A stretch of DNA of 64,000 bases from Neospora caninum Liverpool (taxonomy: Eukaryota; Apicomplexa; Conoidasida; Eucoccidiorida; Sarcocystidae). This document shows positions 63,026-64,000 of this stretch, in pieces (position 1 is the stretch's first letter; each line of letters starts with the position of its first letter). The translations under genes and the position numbers were made by a program. Below the pieces are notes generated by a model. The model ran no database searches, was not told the origin of the DNA, and was given only the letters and a program-made list of their open reading frames with translations. Location: NCBI RefSeq assembly GCF_000208865.1, contig NC_018397.1, positions 5,299,748 to 5,363,747 of the forward strand. Direction: 5' to 3'.

Positions 63026-64000
63026 CGTGCCAGGCAATTTTTTTCGGGTAAAAACAATGTCACGGAAGTTCAAGAGCGTCAAAACCAGCGCTTCCTGCAC
63101 GGTTGTCAGACAGTTACGCTGTCAACGGATCGGCTCGTGGGTTCCCCAGGGTACTTCTCGCAGGTGGATGTACACACCAGAGCCGGTCAATCCGTAGTCG
63201 GGTAAAACCCAGGCAAACTTCAAATCTAACAGATTACAGATTAGCGGTCCTCAACCAAAGGGAGCCGCTGGCTTGTGAAAGAGTACGTTGGTGTTCCACA
63301 ACTTCTTGCAGAACCATGCGCTGCCTGCGTTTTCAATAGTGACCGCGTAAAGGTCTGACCTGGACAAGAACCACTAAAACACTTCGTGTGTATTGCTTCC
63401 ACCCGTTCCTTGGGGTGTCCTGTCCCGGTTCTGGTTCGATGCGCCCCCAGCTCACAGCCGTCCGATAAAGGTGACACTTCATTCCCGCTGCTAATCACTC
63501 GAGCCGGTTAGCGGCGCTGTACCCAGCATGCTGCGTGGTTTTATTGCTTGAGTAGTTGAACGCTATGACCTGACTAACCAAACAGAGATACTGCTGAGGG
63601 ACATCAGAGGCTGGACGGCTTGCCGGTGAGAGGTAGCGCGCGCTCGCAGCTTCGGTTCATGCCACGACTTCCTCGAGGAAATCGTAAACCACGCCCTCTG
63701 GCGCACAATAGGGCAAGCGCCGCTGGCTTCTGAAATGCAAACATCCTGGAAAGTCATTTTCCGTGCCAGAATCGCTCCTGTCGTGCAGTATCTCCCAGCA
63801 GTTGCAGAACAAAAAAACGGGGAAAATTATGTGAATCACTACACGCCCAGAGTACCGGCTTCGACAAACGGGTGGATGGGGAGGGGGTGTAGTTGTGACT
63901 GTCGGTTCTTTGACCTGTGCTACGCGACCTGGCCGGCCATTTCCCAGGGAGAGCAATTCCAGAAGGCGATGTAACGGAAGGAGTCGTTGTAGATGCAGGG
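63026..64000. other. Upstream region of the CPW-WPC gene to window end
   Basis: About 1 kb 5' of the CPW-WPC start codon. Open frames near 63657-63974 exist on both strands but show no family similarity. They could be exons of a gene that continues past the window. Confidence 0.4.

Overview
This is a window of nuclear DNA from a eukaryote, almost certainly a sarcocystid coccidian (apicomplexan) of the Toxoplasma/Neospora/Hammondia type. The evidence is: many introns with GT(A/G)AG(T/C)-type donors; introns full of (TA)n microsatellites; TGCATGC promoter motifs; Ser/Ala/Arg-rich insertions inside conserved domains; a secreted protein built from CPW-WPC domains, a family described in apicomplexans; and a combination of coronin, CCT and RACK1 genes that I recall, without being able to check, as lying close together in Toxoplasma. 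Species cannot be fixed by eye. No rRNA, tRNA, CRISPR or mobile element was recognised.

Layout. 305-8513 (-): coronin, 17 exons with a coiled-coil tail. 11993-13211 (+): two-exon leucine-rich-repeat protein (LRRC61-like). 13852-20475 (-): selenocysteine-specific elongation factor eEFSec, 9 exons. 21480-25698 (+): DEAH-box RNA helicase, DHX33-like, 10 exons. 26602-28058 (+): small secreted protein ending in a ConA/LamG-like domain, with a one-base reading-frame conflict in exon 4. 29003-30818 (-): choline-phosphate cytidylyltransferase. 32526-37360 (+): unrecognised multi-exon protein. 38519-39802 (+): four-exon 119-aa protein resembling mitoribosomal mL43. 40633-43734 (-): anamorsin/CIAPIN1 (Dre2). 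44978-52584 (+): seven-transmembrane GOST-family protein (GPR107/108-like), 14 exons. 54882-58343 (-): RACK1. 59832-63025 (-): secreted protein with five CPW-WPC domains, 25 very small exons.

All gene models were assembled by hand. Exons were joined only where donor, acceptor and phase agree and the joined protein matches a known family. Two exceptions are flagged: the unknown gene at 32526-37360, and the exon-4 frame conflict in the ConA-like gene. The housekeeping genes serve unrelated functions (actin dynamics, selenoprotein translation, rRNA or splicing helicase work, phosphatidylcholine synthesis, cytosolic Fe-S assembly, ribosome scaffold). Neighbouring genes sit in convergent, divergent or tandem pairs with 0.6-3.5 kb spacers and no operon logic.

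The least expected content is the pair of compact secreted-protein genes (26.6-28.1 kb and 59.8-63.0 kb). Their introns are nearly uniform at about 52-68 nt, unlike the long microsatellite-bearing introns of coronin, eEFSec and RACK1. Simple gene finders would break both into antisense and shadow ORFs.
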